Below the pieces are notes generated by a model. The model did no database searches and was not told the origin of the DNA. It saw nothing but the letters and a program-made list of their open reading frames with translations. Below, piece by piece: positions 27,987 through 36,539 of a stretch of DNA of 64,000 bases. Position 1 is the first letter of the stretch. Each line of letters begins with the position of its first letter. The position numbers and the translations under genes are program-made. Origin of the DNA: a bacterium (GTDB taxonomy: Bacteria > Campylobacterota > Campylobacteria > Campylobacterales > Sulfurimonadaceae); contig JAHJJX010000029.1 of NCBI GenBank assembly GCA_018822665.1, forward strand, positions 1 to 64,000, written 5' to 3'.

Positions 27987-30614
27987 CTATTTTTGAAGCG
28001 AGCGGAGTTGCTCTAAAACTTTTTCTTGTTTAGCTTTTGCATCAGCGAGTGCTTCTCGATTTTTAGCAAGTACGTCTTCAGGCGCATTTGCTACGAATCT
28101 TTCATTGTTTAACATTCCTCCGAGTTTGTCTATCTCTTTTTGCAATTTCTCATCCTGTTTTTCAAGTTTTGAGATGATTGAGCTTAAATCAATAGAGTCT
28201 CTCGGAATAAAAGTCTCACATGTATCCGCAATATCACTGACCGCATTGTCAATTTTTGTGTCTGTGAACTCTAAAACTTCAACCTTCGCAAGTCGAGTGA
28301 TAAAGGGAAGCATCATCTCTTTGTCTTTGACTGAAATACCGTCTATTTTTACATAGGCTTTTTCAATTTTTTGGTTGGCTAAATCAACTAAAACTTTGGC
28401 GCGTCTGATAGATACGATAGCATCCATAATAATTTCAAATTTCTTTTCGTCTTTCTCGCGCTTTTTGGTTTTAGTAGGAAATTTCATGACCATGATAGAT
28501 TCGGCATTTTCCAAGGAAGTTCCCGATAGCTCATGATGCAGATATTCCGTGATAAAGGGCATAAAGGGGTGTAAAAGTTTCATAGCCTCTTTATAAATCG
28601 CTCCAAGTTCCACTATGGAAGCTTTGTCTGCTTTACTTAGCTCAATTCCCCAGTCACAAAACTCATTCCATAAAAAGCGATACATTACAGTTGCGGCATC
28701 ATTAAATCTGTATTCATCAAGAAAGGCACGAACCTCTTTTGTAGCAAGATTTAAACGAGATACCATATACTTTCCAAGGTCAGTCGTCATGCAAAAACTT
28801 TGCATATCAGGGAATGTGTCTACATTCATCTGTAAGTATTTTGATGCATTGTAGAGTTTATTTGTAAAGTTACGGTTGAGTTCAAGTTTCTCTGTACTCA
28901 TCCTAATATCACGACCCTGCGCAGCACTTATTGCAAGAGTAAAACGAAGTACATCGGCGCTGTATTTGTTTACCATATCCAGAGGGTCGATTACATTGCC
29001 TTTGGACTTGCTCATCTTGTCCCCTTTTTCATCGCGGACAAGAGCATGAAGGTAGATGTGGTTAAATGGAAGTTGTCCGTTGAAACTCTCGCCCATCATC
29101 ATCATTCTAGCTACCCAGAAGAAGAGGATATCAAAACCTGTAATGAGCAATGAGTTTGGATAGAAATCCTTCATATCATTGGAATGAAAAAGTTTATCCA
29201 TTTCCGTATCGCCGTTACCCCATCCTAAAGTTGAAAAAGGCCATAAAGCAGAGCTGAACCATGTATCTAAAACATCAGGGTCCTGAGTCAGATTCTTGGA
29301 TGCACATTTTGGACACGAGGAAGGATTTTCATCTTGGGTTGCAAACTCATGCTCACAATCTCCGCAGTAAAAGACAGGAATTTGGTGTCCCCACCAAAGT
29401 TGACGGGAAATACACCAGTCTCTTAAGTCACCCATCCAAGAGTTGTAAGAGTTTATCCAGTGAGGCGGGAAGAATTTTGCTTCCCCATTGTTTGTTTTCT
29501 CAATGGATTTTTTTGCAACTTCGCTTCGTACAAACCATTGTTTTGAGATGTACGGTTCTACGATATTTTTACATCTGTAGCAATGTCCAACCTGATGCTT
29601 ATGGTCTTCTATTTTAACCATAAACCCTTCTTCTTCAAGTCTTTTGACGATGATAGCGCGCGCTTGAAGTCTTTCTAAACCTTTAAACTCGCCGGCATAG
29701 TCATTTAAAATACCCTTCTCATCAAAGATAGTTATGAACTCCAAATCGTGTCTTTTGCCAACTTCATAATCGTTTTGGTCGTGGGCAGGAGTAACTTTAA
29801 CCACACCCGTTCCAAAATCCATAGCCACATGCGTATCAGCGATGATGGTAACTTCTCTATCGAGCAGCGGAAGACGGATTTTTTTGCCGATTAAAGCTTT
29901 ATAACGCTCATCCTCAGGATGAACCATAACTGCTGTATCTCCGAAGTAAGTTTCAGGTCTGGTAGTTGCAACTTCCACATGCCCGCTGCCATCGGCAAAA
30001 GGGTATTTAATGTGGTAAAACTTTCCATCATGGTCTTCATGTTCAACTTCGATGTCACTTAAAGCACCATCATGCGTGCACCAGTTTACCATGTAGTTCC
30101 CACGAACAATAAGCCCTTGATTGTAAAGATGGACAAAGGCTTCTTTGACAGATTTTTGAAGTCCCTCATCCATGGTAAAACGCTCACGTTCCCAAGCCGG
30201 AGATACCCCCATTTTACGAAGCTGGTCTGTCATGATTCCCGCAGATTCCGCCTTCCATGCCCAAGCACGTTCCAAAAACTTCTCACGGCCTAATTCTTCT
30301 TTGGTTGTACCTTCTGCCAAAAGTTGTTTTTCAACTACATTTTGCGTAGCAATTCCTGCATGGTCGGTTCCCGGTTGCCAGAGAGTTTTATAGCCGTCCA
30401 TTCTTTTGTAGCGGGTGATAATATCTTGAAGCGTAAAGGTAAGCGCATGACCTATATGCAATCTGCCTGTAACATTCGGCGGAGGCATCATTATAGAGAA
30501 GTTTTTCCCCTCTTCTTGAATGGCTTTATTGCCATCAATCTCAAAATACTTTCTATCTTCCCATAGTTTATAATATTTATTTTCTATTTTTTGTGGTTCG
30601 TAGCTGTTTGACAT
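27987..30614 (-). CDS. valS: Valyl-tRNA synthetase
   Basis: 875-residue class I synthetase charging tRNA-Val. HIGH box as GRLHIGHAL near residue 50, a large CP1 editing domain with TTRPET and the GTGVVKVTPAHDQNDYEVG segment, a zinc-finger-like CGDCEHEF ... CPKC, the KMSKS box (DKMSKSKGNVIDP, about 530) and a C-terminal coiled coil (SIISKLEKQDEKLQKEIDKLGGML). It has its own promoter (TATAATCGCG) upstream. One dispersed motif copy codes GHVEV. Confidence 0.97.
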   Translation of the reverse strand: MSNSYEPQKIENKYYKLWEDRKYFEIDGNKAIQEEGKNFSIMMPPPNVTGRLHIGHALTFTLQDIITRYKRMDGYKTLWQPGTDHAGIATQNVVEKQLLAEGTTKEELGREKFLERAWAWKAESAGIMTDQLRKMGVSPAWERERFTMDEGLQKSVKEAFVHLYNQGLIVRGNYMVNWCTHDGALSDIEVEHEDHDGKFYHIKYPFADGSGHVEVATTRPETYFGDTAVMVHPEDERYKALIGKKIRLPLLDREVTIIADTHVAMDFGTGVVKVTPAHDQNDYEVGKRHDLEFITIFDEKGILNDYAGEFKGLERLQARAIIVKRLEEEGFMVKIEDHKHQVGHCYRCKNIVEPYISKQWFVRSEVAKKSIEKTNNGEAKFFPPHWINSYNSWMGDLRDWCISRQLWWGHQIPVFYCGDCEHEFATQDENPSSCPKCASKNLTQDPDVLDTWFSSALWPFSTLGWGNGDTEMDKLFHSNDMKDFYPNSLLITGFDILFFWVARMMMMGESFNGQLPFNHIYLHALVRDEKGDKMSKSKGNVIDPLDMVNKYSADVLRFTLAISAAQGRDIRMSTEKLELNRNFTNKLYNASKYLQMNVDTFPDMQSFCMTTDLGKYMVSRLNLATKEVRAFLDEYRFNDAATVMYRFLWNEFCDWGIELSKADKASIVELGAIYKEAMKLLHPFMPFITEYLHHELSGTSLENAESIMVMKFPTKTKKREKDEKKFEIIMDAIVSIRRAKVLVDLANQKIEKAYVKIDGISVKDKEMMLPFITRLAKVEVLEFTDTKIDNAVSDIADTCETFIPRDSIDLSSIISKLEKQDEKLQKEIDKLGGMLNNERFVANAPEDVLAKNREALADAKAKQEKVLEQLRSLQK
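29973..29983 (-). repeat. GGCATGTGGAA dispersed motif, copy 9
   Basis: Exact copy on the minus (coding) strand of valS, coding GHVEV. Confidence 0.9.
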
Positions 30615-30651
30615 ATGAATCGCCTTGTGAAGTTCTCTTGAAAATTTCGCG

Positions 30652-30657
30652 ATTATA
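30652..30657 (-). promoter_or_regulatory. Candidate -10 box of valS
   Basis: TATAAT followed by CGCG on the minus strand, 37 bases before the valS ATG. Confidence 0.5.
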
Positions 30658-30752
30658 ACTAAAAAGAGGTGAGGGTTTGCTTATGTAATATCACGCGATA
30701 TATGGAGAGTTATACACACATTCGTACACTCTGTTGAATTTTTTCAAGACAA

Positions 30753-30762
30753 TTAACGTTAA
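30753..30762. promoter_or_regulatory. Palindrome upstream of the LuxR-type regulator
   Basis: TTAACGTTAA is a perfect 10-bp palindrome about 80 bp before the regulator gene and upstream of a run of TATAATA -10-like sequence. It could be an autoregulatory operator; nothing in the sequence proves it. Confidence 0.3.
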
Positions 30763-30839
30763 ATTAACATACGCACAATATAATAATATAATATTTGAAC
30801 TAAATAGTTATAAAGTTTCAAATGCAAGGATAATTACTC

Positions 30840-31610
30840 ATGAAACTAGATGAAGTTGAATTATTGGAAAAAATCGTATTTATACAGTCTTGCATTATTG
30901 AAGGGCATAATGTCAAGGCTATTTTACGTAAAGAAACTTCCTCTTTTAAAGAAAAAAGCGGGGCGGATGTTATAGCCCTGTGTATGGAAAATGAAAATTA
31001 TGTCAACATAGAATTAGTTCTAGAAGAGAAAAAACGATTTCTTAATTTGATGCGAAAGTATAAGCTCATGCCAAGACATATGGTACTGAGTAACTTTATG
31101 AAACAGTGCAATTCACGTTTTACGGGCTCGAAAAAATTTCTCACCATAGAAACACTTTATGATATTTTTCAAGGAACTCTTTCTAAGGCAAAATCACTTG
31201 CTTTTGAGCAAGAGATGAGCTTCAAAGAAGCCAAGATTTTTCCTTTACATAACAGACTTGGAAAAAAAATAGGTTTTGTTGTTTATTTTTTCGTTAAAGA
31301 TAAAAAGCCTTTGTATGATAATTTACCTGATTTAACGAGAGTTTTTGAAACATTAATTCTTCCTTTTTATGACAGCAACTTACGTTCTATGCATTCAAAA
31401 TGTGTGCAGGTAGATAGCAGAATGGGGATTTTAACAGAAAAAGAGAAGCAAATTGCTCATCGGGTTTTACATGGCAAAACCCATAAAGTGATAGCCTCGG
31501 AACTCGGCATTTCAATTAATACACTTAAGACGCATATGAAAAATATTTTTAGTAAATACGGAATAAACTCTAAAATGGAATTGCATAATAAAATTTTGGG
31601 AAATTTCTAA
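30840..31610 (+). CDS. LuxR-family response regulator-like transcription factor
   Basis: 256 residues. The C-terminal 65 residues form a LuxR/FixJ HTH: LTEKEKQIAHRVLHGKTHKVIASELGISINTLKTHMKNIFSKYG. The N-terminal 180 residues match no receiver or autoinducer domain that I recognise; the FKEAKIFPLHNRLGKKIGFVVYFF stretch looks like a PAS/GAF-like ligand domain, by impression only. It faces the leftward block of secreted and outer-membrane genes, and controlling that block is a context-based guess. Confidence 0.8.
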   Translation: MKLDEVELLEKIVFIQSCIIEGHNVKAILRKETSSFKEKSGADVIALCMENENYVNIELVLEEKKRFLNLMRKYKLMPRHMVLSNFMKQCNSRFTGSKKFLTIETLYDIFQGTLSKAKSLAFEQEMSFKEAKIFPLHNRLGKKIGFVVYFFVKDKKPLYDNLPDLTRVFETLILPFYDSNLRSMHSKCVQVDSRMGILTEKEKQIAHRVLHGKTHKVIASELGISINTLKTHMKNIFSKYGINSKMELHNKILGNF

Positions 31611-31622
31611 AAATATTTTGCG

Positions 31623-32033
31623 TTATTTTTTTCGACCTGCTTTATAGTCGATTTTCCACTCTTCGTTGAACTTTGAAAAATACATTTTTTTTGAATAACC
31701 GTCTTGGGCATAGCCGAGAGTGATGCGGTTTGTGCCTTTTGGCTCAAATGAAGTTATTTCAAGTTGATGCTCCCTTGAATTATTGAGTAAGTCTGCGCAA
31801 AGCATTGTTTCTACGCTCTTTAAAGATTGGGCATCATTTTCAATATTTTTGAGTAAAGTTTGAAAATCAGCCTCCCTAAAAGCACGCTTGAAACCCAATG
31901 ATTGCAAGGTAATCATATAAGACTCTCTTGTCATAAGATGCGAGAGTGACTTCAAATCTCCAAATTTCAGAGCATCATAAAAAAGTAAAAGAGACCTATG
32001 CAGAGTCTCTTTGGTGTTTTTGTTAATTTCCAA
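31623..32033 (-). CDS. Small NTF2-like protein, uncharacterised
   Basis: 136 residues, no signal peptide. The pattern of an N-terminal helix pair followed by strands (LEITSFEPKGTNRITLGYAQDG ... KMYFSKFNEEWKID) suggests an NTF2/SnoaL-like cone fold, a weak inference. It follows the DUF2202 gene by 24 bp and is probably co-transcribed with it. No catalytic residues can be assigned. Confidence 0.6.
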   Translation of the reverse strand: MEINKNTKETLHRSLLLFYDALKFGDLKSLSHLMTRESYMITLQSLGFKRAFREADFQTLLKNIENDAQSLKSVETMLCADLLNNSREHQLEITSFEPKGTNRITLGYAQDGYSKKMYFSKFNEEWKIDYKAGRKK

Positions 32034-32057
32034 TAGAATTACCTTTCGCAGAGAGTC

Positions 32058-32642
32058 TTAGGATTCTCTTGCTATCGCTTTTTCAAAAGCATCTAAGTGA
32101 TTGAGACTTCCCTCTTTTAAGTTGCTATATGTATTAACAACATCCAAAGGCATCCCCTCAGCTGCTTTTTCAAGATCATCAATATCTGTAATTTCGATTA
32201 AACGGCCAACCTTGAGTGCTTCAAGTAAAGAGACCTGACCTAACTCAATACATTGATTATATAACTCTTGCATACTTAAAAGTTCAAACTGTCCAATATA
32301 ATTATCATCAAGCGAAAGGTTCACTCCTGTTGTGTCAATTCCATAACGCTCGCAAAGAACTTGGGCAAAAAGGATATGTTCTTGTTCTGAAATCTGAATA
32401 TTCGCGAATGTACTCTCTTCTGTATATATCTTCCCTAAGGTAATATAAACATCCCTTGCAACTTTTTCCTCTTGGAATATAAAGAAAAGAGTGTCTTTTT
32501 GTTCCTCGCTTAACTCGACTGTAACACTCGAAGTAGTTTTCTTACCTCGCGCCGCAAATGCCGAAGAAGCGGCTACAACCGCACCTACACCTACTATTTT
32601 CATAAAACTTCTACGCTGAGCGTTTGTAATTATTGATCTCAT
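32058..32642 (-). CDS. Tat-exported DUF2202 protein (ferritin-like)
   Basis: 194 residues from the ATG at 32642, which has AGAGGT seven bases upstream; the 38-residue longer track ORF lacks that. The N terminus has a twin-arginine signal (QRRSFMK followed by VGVGAVVAASSAFA). The mature part shows DUF2202 features: FIFQEEKVARDVYITLG and FANIQISEQEHILFAQVLCERYG, with Glu/His residues placed as in ferritin-like diiron helices. Tat export suggests folding, perhaps with metal, before translocation. It sits beside cytochrome and outer-membrane genes. Confidence 0.85.
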   Translation of the reverse strand: MRSIITNAQRRSFMKIVGVGAVVAASSAFAARGKKTTSSVTVELSEEQKDTLFFIFQEEKVARDVYITLGKIYTEESTFANIQISEQEHILFAQVLCERYGIDTTGVNLSLDDNYIGQFELLSMQELYNQCIELGQVSLLEALKVGRLIEITDIDDLEKAAEGMPLDVVNTYSNLKEGSLNHLDAFEKAIARES

Positions 32643-32749
32643 ATTCGTACCTCTTTGTTTTAAAATTAGATATGAGTATATTGTAAATGCGTTAGCAGAG
32701 TGTAAGTTTTGTTTGTAAAAAAAGCGGTCATGCAAATGAGAAAATAGAA

Positions 32750-32782
32750 GCAAAAAAATAGGGCGCCGGGGAAACCCCGGCC
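32750..32782 (-). terminator. Rho-independent terminator after the Q/N-rich protein gene
   Basis: On the minus strand a GC-rich stem GCCGGGG / CCCCGGC with a 3-nt loop is followed by CCCTATTTTTTT. It ends the transcript of the 32795-33172 gene and separates it from the DUF2202 gene. Confidence 0.8.
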
Positions 32783-32794
32783 AAAACGTGTTGC

Positions 32795-33172
32795 TTAACG
32801 ACGACCGCTGCCGTTTCCGCTCCCACGGGTGTTATCTGATTGGTTGGAGCCAAAGCTTTTTTCTTTTTTGCCAGGACTAGAAGTGATACTACCTTCTTGC
32901 ATTGTGGCTGCGCCGCTTTGGTTTTGATATCGGTGCTGATTTTGGTTTTGCTCACCACTGGGTGCATTATCTTTGTATTGTTTTTGATACTGATTCTGGC
33001 TCTTATCCTGATAATTTTCTTGGGTCTTCACCTGTTTTTTTGGTTGAACCTCACCGCTGTTTTGAGTCTGCTCACTCAGCTGGTTATATAAGGGAGCGGG
33101 AACACTGTCCGCCGCCATGACACCGACACTTAAGAGTAAACATGCAGAGAAACTAAGTAGTAAATTTTTCAT
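32795..33172 (-). CDS. Secreted Q/N-rich low-complexity protein
   Basis: 125 residues with a clean Sec signal peptide (MKNLLLSFSACLLLSVGVMA). The mature chain is almost entirely low-complexity: Q/N/K-rich repeats such as NQYQKQYKDNAPSGEQNQNQ, then a G/S/R-rich tail ending GSGNGSGRR. Probably disordered in the periplasm or outside the cell. No family recognised. A strong terminator follows. The composition is unlike its neighbours. A role as a metal- or polymer-binding accessory to the nearby outer-membrane cytochromes is speculation. Confidence 0.7.
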   Translation of the reverse strand: MKNLLLSFSACLLLSVGVMAADSVPAPLYNQLSEQTQNSGEVQPKKQVKTQENYQDKSQNQYQKQYKDNAPSGEQNQNQHRYQNQSGAATMQEGSITSSPGKKEKSFGSNQSDNTRGSGNGSGRR

Positions 33173-33252
33173 TTTTCATCCTTTATTTTATATACAAGAA
33201 GTATAAGACAACTCTGTTAGCGGAGCGTTAGTTTAGAGAGTGCAATACTTAC

Positions 33253-34572
33253 TTAAAAAGCAAGGATTGCAGTCAGATAAACATCATAATAGTTGTCGAC
33301 TAAACCATTTTGAGGACGATTATATGTACACTCTGCATCAAAAGTAATATTTTGACGTAAAAGATAGTTGAATCCTAAAGAAAAAGCATTGTAGTCATAA
33401 TCTTTGATAAAGCCACCTGCAATAGCTTGAGTGTTTTCATTGATATAATTGAGGTAGGCAAATTTAAGACCAAAATTTGGAGAAACTGGATTCATTTGAA
33501 ACTCTACAGATTTGGCTTTATTCCCGGTTTGTTGCATACTAGGACTTGTAAGTAGATTTATCGGTTTAATATCAACACGATTATCGATAACATAACTGAT
33601 AGTCGCCATCATCATGACATTGTCTACTTTTCCTGTCATCTCAAAATCAAAACCATATCCCTCTTTATGAATATTGACAAGGGTTGCCCCTGTGTTAATT
33701 AGCCCTCCGTTTAAGCTTTGATTGCTTGCTTTGGCATCTCCATAGAGCCCAAAAGCGCCAATCATAAAGCTCCAATCATTTAGAGGCAGTGTGTACGCTA
33801 CCCTTGCAAAAGGAATTAAACTTTTTCCGGCATCGATACCTTCGTTATTTTGAGCCGGCACACTGGCTCCAACACTTGCAAAGAGATTGTCATCGCCATA
33901 ATAGAGCTGTAAACCTGTTGCTGGACCATTGCCGATTCCCGTTGCTTGGGCTGCATTGGTGCCATGAGAATTTTCAAACTGTTTCAGCGGTGCATTGAGA
34001 CCGGTATTGAAGTTCTCCATTCCAGAAAAAATACCATTGTTTTGTGTAGAATAAAGAGATACGCCCGTGTATCCATTGAGGGCTTCGTAGGCTAAAACAA
34101 CTTTTCCGCCAAAGAGGACATCATTCTCTTTGGATGGATCACCCGTTAAAGAAACAAGACCTCCAACATTTTCTGCCATGCGCCCTCCAAAGTAGAGACC
34201 GGAAGTTTCAAATACTTGCAGTTCTCCGCGCTGTGTTCCTATGATATCGGTATTCCCTGTATTTAACTTTTGGGTAGTTTGAACGTAGCGTGCTTTTAAA
34301 ACAGCGGAAACATTTAAAGTTGCAGGCAGACCAAGTGCAATTTCAGAGCCCTCGACCAAGGACTGCGTTTCACTTTTGGCATTGTAAAGCGTGTACCCAG
34401 AAAGAGCAAAATTACGGCCGTGATTATTCAACTTTTGCATATTCTGAACATGGCAGCTCATACAATCCTGACCAGTTTGACGAGAGAATCCAGGCAAAGC
34501 ATTGGCTGATTCCGGAAGCATAAAAAGTAAAACACTTGAAAATAAAAGTAAGTTCTTCATGGATGATTTCAT
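33253..34572 (-). CDS. Outer-membrane monoheme cytochrome fused to beta-barrel (Cyc2-like), copy B
   Basis: 439 residues. A signal peptide (cleavage near ANA|LPGF) is followed by GFSRQTGQDCMSCHVQNMQKLNNHGRNFALSGYTL, with a single c-heme site CMSCH at residues 37-41. The remaining 390 residues alternate short amphipathic strands and end in ...YLTAILAF with the terminal Phe of outer-membrane barrels. The RQTG-X2-C-X2-CH-...-L-X3-GR-F-...-GYT signature is, as I recall, that of Cyc2, the iron-oxidising fused cytochrome-porin. Its paralogue lies 15 bp upstream. The electron donor is unknown. Confidence 0.8.
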   Translation of the reverse strand: MKSSMKNLLLFSSVLLFMLPESANALPGFSRQTGQDCMSCHVQNMQKLNNHGRNFALSGYTLYNAKSETQSLVEGSEIALGLPATLNVSAVLKARYVQTTQKLNTGNTDIIGTQRGELQVFETSGLYFGGRMAENVGGLVSLTGDPSKENDVLFGGKVVLAYEALNGYTGVSLYSTQNNGIFSGMENFNTGLNAPLKQFENSHGTNAAQATGIGNGPATGLQLYYGDDNLFASVGASVPAQNNEGIDAGKSLIPFARVAYTLPLNDWSFMIGAFGLYGDAKASNQSLNGGLINTGATLVNIHKEGYGFDFEMTGKVDNVMMMATISYVIDNRVDIKPINLLTSPSMQQTGNKAKSVEFQMNPVSPNFGLKFAYLNYINENTQAIAGGFIKDYDYNAFSLGFNYLLRQNITFDAECTYNRPQNGLVDNYYDVYLTAILAF

Positions 34573-34587
34573 TAGATACCCCTGTTT

Positions 34588-35955
34588 TTAAAATGAGATT
34601 GTTAGCACTGTTAAAATATCAGCGTAATCTTTAATATCTTGTTTTTTCGGTTGAACCATAGACCCTTCCATGGTCAACATAATATTTTGGCGGAATGAAT
34701 AATCAAAACCGAGTGTGTACGCATTTTTGTCTTTGACATCAATTTTGTCGGGCTGGTAAGTATGAGGACCCTTGTCATCGACACTCATAAAGGCTATTTT
34801 GATACCGAGTGAATCTATCGGATACATTTCTAATTCAAGAGAGGAAGCTTCCATAGCCGAATCCGCAGGATCTCCGTAGATACTATCTTGTGGATTTATT
34901 GTAGAGATATAGTTCATCATAGAAGGACGATCTAAGGTGGTGTTGTTTTTAAGCACTGCATTGATTGTCAAAATAGTGTCCATTGATAAAACTTCCCCCT
35001 CTAATTGCAAATCAATACCATACGCTTCTTTTTTTGTTTTTACAAGAACTTGAGGCACCAAACCGGAGAGTGAAGGTTCATACACTGTATTGCTGGCCTT
35101 TGCTGAGCCATTAATACCATAAGCCCCGATGATGAGCCTTAGGTTTCCAATCGGCTGTTCGTAAGCAAGGCGCGCAAAAGGAATTAAATATTTTCCAATG
35201 TCGATTCCGTCACTGTTATGTATAGGTACATAGGCTCCAAGTGTTGCAAATAAGTTTTCACCTGAATAAAAAACCTGTAATCCGGTAGCCGCTCCGCTTG
35301 CCAAGTCGGCAGCCTGCGCCGCATTTGTGAGTTTATGATTTTCAAACTGGCGAAGCGGTTTGTAAAGTCCCGTGTTGTAAGTTTCCATACCGGTAAAGGG
35401 ACCATAGTTATTAGTGGAAAAAATAGAAAGACCCGCGTAGCCTTGCCCCATTTCATAGGATGCTGCGACTTTACCGCCGATAATAGCTTTGCCCTCTTTT
35501 TCGCGGAACTCTATAACTGTACCGATATTATCGGCCACGCGGCCGGCAAGATTGATAGTCGAAGTTTTGAAGATTTCATATACGCCTCGATTATTACTGA
35601 GATAATCTCCATTTTTTGCTTCTAAAACATCACCATTTCCGTTTACAACATCATAACCTTTGTCAAACCTGGCTTTGAGCATGAGAGACATATTGAGTAC
35701 AGAGGGAAGACTAAGACCGACATCATCACCGACGAGGAGAGATTGCGGACCGCTTTTTGTACTCATAGTATAAGCTGAATGGGCGAACTGACGCCCAAAA
35801 CTATTGAGTTTTGTTTGATTGCCTGCGTGACACATCATACATTCCAATCCTGTTTGCCTAGAAAAGGCAGGAATAGCATGCGCACTCTCAAGAAAAACAA
35901 ATAAAACTAAAAAATAAAAAAGCGGGGAATAGGGTTGTATTCGCTTCATAATCAC
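34588..35955 (-). CDS. Outer-membrane monoheme cytochrome fused to beta-barrel (Cyc2-like), copy A
   Basis: 455 residues, a diverged paralogue of the next gene. The signal peptide ends at SAHA|IPAF, then FSRQTGLECMMCHAGNQTKLNSFGRQFAHSAYTM, with heme site CMMCH at residues 39-43. The long strand-rich body shares block after block with copy B (GLYKPLRQFENHKLTNAAQAADLASGAATGLQ against GLNAPLKQFENSHGTNAAQATGIGNGPATGLQ) and ends in ...LTVLTISF. Secreted to the outer membrane. It is the first gene of the pair and divergent from a small periplasmic cytochrome c gene (164-bp gap). Confidence 0.8.
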   Translation of the reverse strand: MIMKRIQPYSPLFYFLVLFVFLESAHAIPAFSRQTGLECMMCHAGNQTKLNSFGRQFAHSAYTMSTKSGPQSLLVGDDVGLSLPSVLNMSLMLKARFDKGYDVVNGNGDVLEAKNGDYLSNNRGVYEIFKTSTINLAGRVADNIGTVIEFREKEGKAIIGGKVAASYEMGQGYAGLSIFSTNNYGPFTGMETYNTGLYKPLRQFENHKLTNAAQAADLASGAATGLQVFYSGENLFATLGAYVPIHNSDGIDIGKYLIPFARLAYEQPIGNLRLIIGAYGINGSAKASNTVYEPSLSGLVPQVLVKTKKEAYGIDLQLEGEVLSMDTILTINAVLKNNTTLDRPSMMNYISTINPQDSIYGDPADSAMEASSLELEMYPIDSLGIKIAFMSVDDKGPHTYQPDKIDVKDKNAYTLGFDYSFRQNIMLTMEGSMVQPKKQDIKDYADILTVLTISF

Positions 35956-36119
35956 TCTTTTGCGTAAGATTATATGCTAATTATACAATACAAAAAAATA
36001 AAATCAATCACACTAAAAGGTGAATTATTTAATTTTCTTGAATAATAAAAATTAAATTACATTTTAAGTTTAACTAATATAGACTTATACAAAAATATAA
36101 TAAGTGAAGGATTCAAAAA

Positions 36120-36419
36120 ATGAGAAAGATAGTTGCTGTGTTGGTGTTGAGTTCTTTGTCGTTGTTGGCTTTTGATAATGAGAAAATATATAAAGAATGC
36201 AGTATGTGTCATGGTAAAAACGGTGACAAAACAGCCCTCAACAGCTCTCCGCAGCTCTCTTCTTTAAGTGAGGAAGAATTAACTGTAAAACTTAAAAGGA
36301 TATTGGACGGTACGAGTGAAATTTCTAAGAAATATCTTTCTTTGCATAAAATGAAACTAAAATCAGTGAGTGAGGATGATGTTGCGGGATTTGCAAGCCA
36401 TATCCACAATCTAAAATAA
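36120..36419 (+). CDS. Small periplasmic cytochrome c
   Basis: 99 residues: signal peptide (KIVAVLVLSSLSLLAF), heme site CSMCH at 27-31, and a likely axial Met in LHKMKLKS near residue 75, the cytochrome c553 layout. A soluble electron carrier in the periplasm. It is divergent from the Cyc2-like pair and could be the partner that takes electrons from the outer-membrane cytochromes; this is inference from neighbourhood. Confidence 0.85.
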   Translation: MRKIVAVLVLSSLSLLAFDNEKIYKECSMCHGKNGDKTALNSSPQLSSLSEEELTVKLKRILDGTSEISKKYLSLHKMKLKSVSEDDVAGFASHIHNLK

Positions 36420-36501
36420 TTAAAAAAAATATTTTTAAAATAGTATGCAAATGTAAGAGCTCGGAGAAGTTTTCTTTAATCTTTAGAAAATAAAATGCGG
36501 G

Positions 36502-36507
36502 TATAAT
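36502..36507 (+). promoter_or_regulatory. Candidate -10 box of the helicase gene
   Basis: TATAATCACGC, 33 bp before the TTG start. Confidence 0.5.
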
Positions 36508-36539
36508 CACGCTCTTAAATTTTTTGCATAGGAGTACGT

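Noticed and set aside
28105-30566. Several plus-strand ORFs of 70-118 codons opposite valS
   Set aside because: They are shadows of the valS coding frame; their translations show no domain or start signal.
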